A stretch of 64,000 nucleotides of DNA from [Clostridium] asparagiforme DSM 15981 (GTDB lineage Bacteria; Bacillota; Clostridia; Lachnospirales; Lachnospiraceae): NCBI GenBank assembly GCA_025149125.1, contig CP102272.1, positions 4,154,001-4,218,000 of the forward strand, given 5' to 3'. Position numbers and translations under genes: made by a program. This document shows, piece after piece, positions 62,445 to 64,000 of this stretch (position 1 is the stretch's first letter; each line of letters opens with the position of its first letter). Under the pieces are notes generated by a model, which saw nothing but the letters and a program-made list of their open reading frames with translations, was not told the origin of the DNA and did no database searches.

Positions 62445-63078
62445 GGATGGAGGGGGAATAAAGGCGGAGGCTGTGAGTCATCGGTTAGTAAATTAGCCAA
62501 CCGCCTGTGTATTCCAATCTACACAGCCTTCGCAGACCTCGACGAAGATGTGTTCGATCTTGTAAAAGCTCAGTCAATTTCAATCCACGAGGCCTTCGCA
62601 AGCTGTGACCCAACCGTTTCCGCATTGCGGAGCTGGCTGGAAGAATTTCAATCCACACAGCCTTCGCAGGCTGTGACCGGAAAAGCTTATTTCCTATAAA
62701 ACCAAGTGCCTATTTCAATCCACACAGCCTTCGCAGGCTGTGACGTACAGGATTATCCATCACGCTTGGAGATTTATATTTCAATCCACACAGCCTTCGC
62801 AGGCTGTGACTAATTTTATCTAGTTGAATGGGGGAAAGTATGAAATTTCAATCCACACAGCCTTCGCAGGCTGTGACAATAATCTCAAAATTATGTGATA
62901 AATCCATTGATATTTCAATCCACACAGCCTTCGCAGGCTGTGACGGTGATAGGCATCGAAAAGGATATTGTAGACATATTTCAATCCACACAGCCTTCGC
63001 AGGCTGTGACGCTTTCCATGTTATCCTCCTCTCATATGATAGTATATTTCAATCCACACAGCCTTCGCAGGCTGTGAC
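62445..63078 (-). CRISPR. CRISPR array, nine recognisable 33-bp repeats, eight spacers
   Basis: Repeats start at 62511, 62577, 62645, 62712, 62778, 62845, 62912, 62978 and 63046, each 33 bases; spacers are 33-35 bases. The last seven are identical, those at 62511 and 62577 are degenerate, and a heavily decayed copy (last 12 bases recognisable) ends at 62477 at the right spacing. Each repeat has an 8-bp stem CACAGCCT/AGGCTGTG around TCGC and, read on the minus strand, ends GTGGATTGAAAT, like the handle of type I-C/III repeats. Decay at the low end and the cas gene at the high end say transcription runs on the minus strand. Confidence 0.95.
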
Positions 63079-63227
63079 AGCAAATCTCACCAATTTTTCC
63101 TCACAAATCTCGATACTCTTATCTCATATTCTACACATTCCCTCCAACAAATCAACCCCTCTTCACACATTCTCCTCTTTTTCCTCCTCTTTCTCCTCCT
63201 AATCTCGGTGCGAATGTCCTGGGGTTT
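63079..63227 (-). promoter_or_regulatory. putative CRISPR leader
   Basis: A pyrimidine-rich, low-complexity stretch between the last intact repeat and the stop codon of the RAMP gene, on the side where repeats are identical. It should hold the array promoter and the spacer integration site. No strong -35/-10 pair is evident. Confidence 0.5.
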
Positions 63228-64000
63228 TTATGTGCGCTTAGGGTTCGCACGGTGGTATGCTTTTGGGGTTGCCTTTTTCGTATGCAGACGTTTTCCAGAA
63301 CTACTATTTGTATCCAGTTCCTCCTCTGGCTTTGGAAGTATTTTTGAAAATGCTGGTTGCTGCTTTTTCGAGTCTTCATTTATTTTGTTATTGTTGAACC
63401 AAATAAACGACTCCTTTTCGTCTCCCTCCACCTGCGGATAACTGACATCGTGGCGGAGAGGTTCTGCACAGGCCATTATTTTCAATGTTTTTACCGGCTC
63501 GCATTCCGTCGCTATATCCATCCCCAAATCCTTATAGGTTTTTCTCACCAGTTTCACCGTTCCTGTATCTCCGTCAACCTCCCGAATTTCCAAATCGCAG
63601 ATTTTTATCCGCACACTGCCCAGACCATAAGGCTTTCCCCTTCCGACCTTATGGGCGCAGACTTCATCCATAAAATCCAACGACCACCGCAACTGTCCCA
63701 GTTCTTTCCGATTTAGCTTATCAAAATACACCCGAAAATGAAATGTTTGCTTCCTTCCTGTCTCCTTCCCCGGAAGAAGAGGACGTATCCGCTGCTTAAG
63801 CTGGTTGTCCAACAGTTCACTTTTATCCAGTTTTTTCCATCCATCATGGTGCCAATAGAACTTACGCCCCCTCAATTTAGGTAGTGATGGTGGCAGCAAT
63901 CTAAGGTATTCATTTTGATCCGTTTTGACACGTACATGGTCATATGTCCAGTATCCTTCTGTTTTCCAGTATTTCTTTTCATTATCCTCGTAGGGCGATT
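63228..64000 (-). CDS. RAMP-superfamily CRISPR-associated protein, C-terminal part (runs off window)
   Basis: The frame is open from the window edge (residues SPYEDNEKKYWKTEGYW...) to the stop at 63228, at least 256 residues. LPKLRGRKFYWHHDGW, then RIRPLLPGKET, then FHFRVYFDKLNRKELGQLRWSL, then HKVGRGKPYGLGSVRIKI, is the pattern of the C-terminal RAMP domain of large Csm3/Cas7-like proteins (TIGR03986-like); the G-x-G-K-P-x-G-L-G-S loop is diagnostic of RAMP proteins. A basic tail ends the protein (GKRLHTKKATPK). A type III effector subunit is the best guess; a multi-RAMP fusion cannot be excluded from this part. Confidence 0.75.
   Translation of the reverse strand, partial: SPYEDNEKKYWKTEGYWTYDHVRVKTDQNEYLRLLPPSLPKLRGRKFYWHHDGWKKLDKSELLDNQLKQRIRPLLPGKETGRKQTFHFRVYFDKLNRKELGQLRWSLDFMDEVCAHKVGRGKPYGLGSVRIKICDLEIREVDGDTGTVKLVRKTYKDLGMDIATECEPVKTLKIMACAEPLRHDVSYPQVEGDEKESFIWFNNNKINEDSKKQQPAFSKILPKPEEELDTNSSSGKRLHTKKATPKAYHRANPKRT

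Overview
The window looks like a chromosomal piece of an anaerobic gut-type Firmicute, most likely a Lachnospiraceae/Clostridia member. The reasons are strong Shine-Dalgarno sites throughout, citrate lyase genes, a PrpR-type sigma-54 regulator, VanZ proteins, a Gram-positive Cps/Wzy polysaccharide locus with PHP-type phosphatase and BY-kinase, and an rRNA operon in the order 16S-5S-tRNA-Ala-23S. This is inference from gene content; no species call is made.

Layout. (1) 0-1.3 kb: two small HTH regulators, an unknown protein and tRNA-Gln. (2) 1.4-21.1 kb: organic-acid metabolism. It has a CitMHS citrate carrier with a hydrolase and two tandem LysR regulators; a long minus-strand operon (CoA-transferase, HMG-CoA-lyase-like aldolase, DASS carrier, three esterase paralogues of which one is broken and one lacks its catalytic residues, VOC protein, D-2-hydroxyacid dehydrogenase) behind a good -24/-12 promoter and next to its sigma-54 activator; citDEF; a flavoprotein/TetR pair with a 37-bp operator palindrome; and an isocitrate-type dehydrogenase. 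(3) 21.4-24.8 kb: a LysR protein with two HTH domains joined by 15 hexapeptide repeats, a tyrosine-recombinase-like protein without catalytic residues, and VanZ. (4) 25-45.4 kb: a surface polysaccharide locus. Its conserved regulatory and assembly half (38.5-45.4 kb) has normal base composition. Its sugar-specific half (25-37.7 kb) is AT-rich, carries IS debris and a complete IS701-like element, and looks transferred. (5) 45.6-52.1 kb: tRNA-Gln, ECF sigma, cation efflux, truA, VanZ, a second inactive recombinase paralogue, aminotransferase and DUF554. (6) 52.2-57.9 kb: rRNA operon with five RNA genes plus tRNA-Pro and tRNA-Gly, driven by three tandem promoters. (7) 57.9-62.3 kb: OmpR-type two-component system, a diguanylate cyclase, and an intact tyrosine recombinase. 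Between the last two lies a 188-bp segment bounded by 20-bp perfect inverted repeats and holding a promoter: a probable phase-variation switch for c-di-GMP. (8) 62.4-64 kb: a CRISPR array of nine recognisable repeats and the C-terminal part of a RAMP-type Cas protein running off the window.

The main candidates for undescribed biology are the invertible c-di-GMP switch, the pair of conserved catalytically dead recombinases each beside a vanZ gene, and the double-HTH LysR protein.
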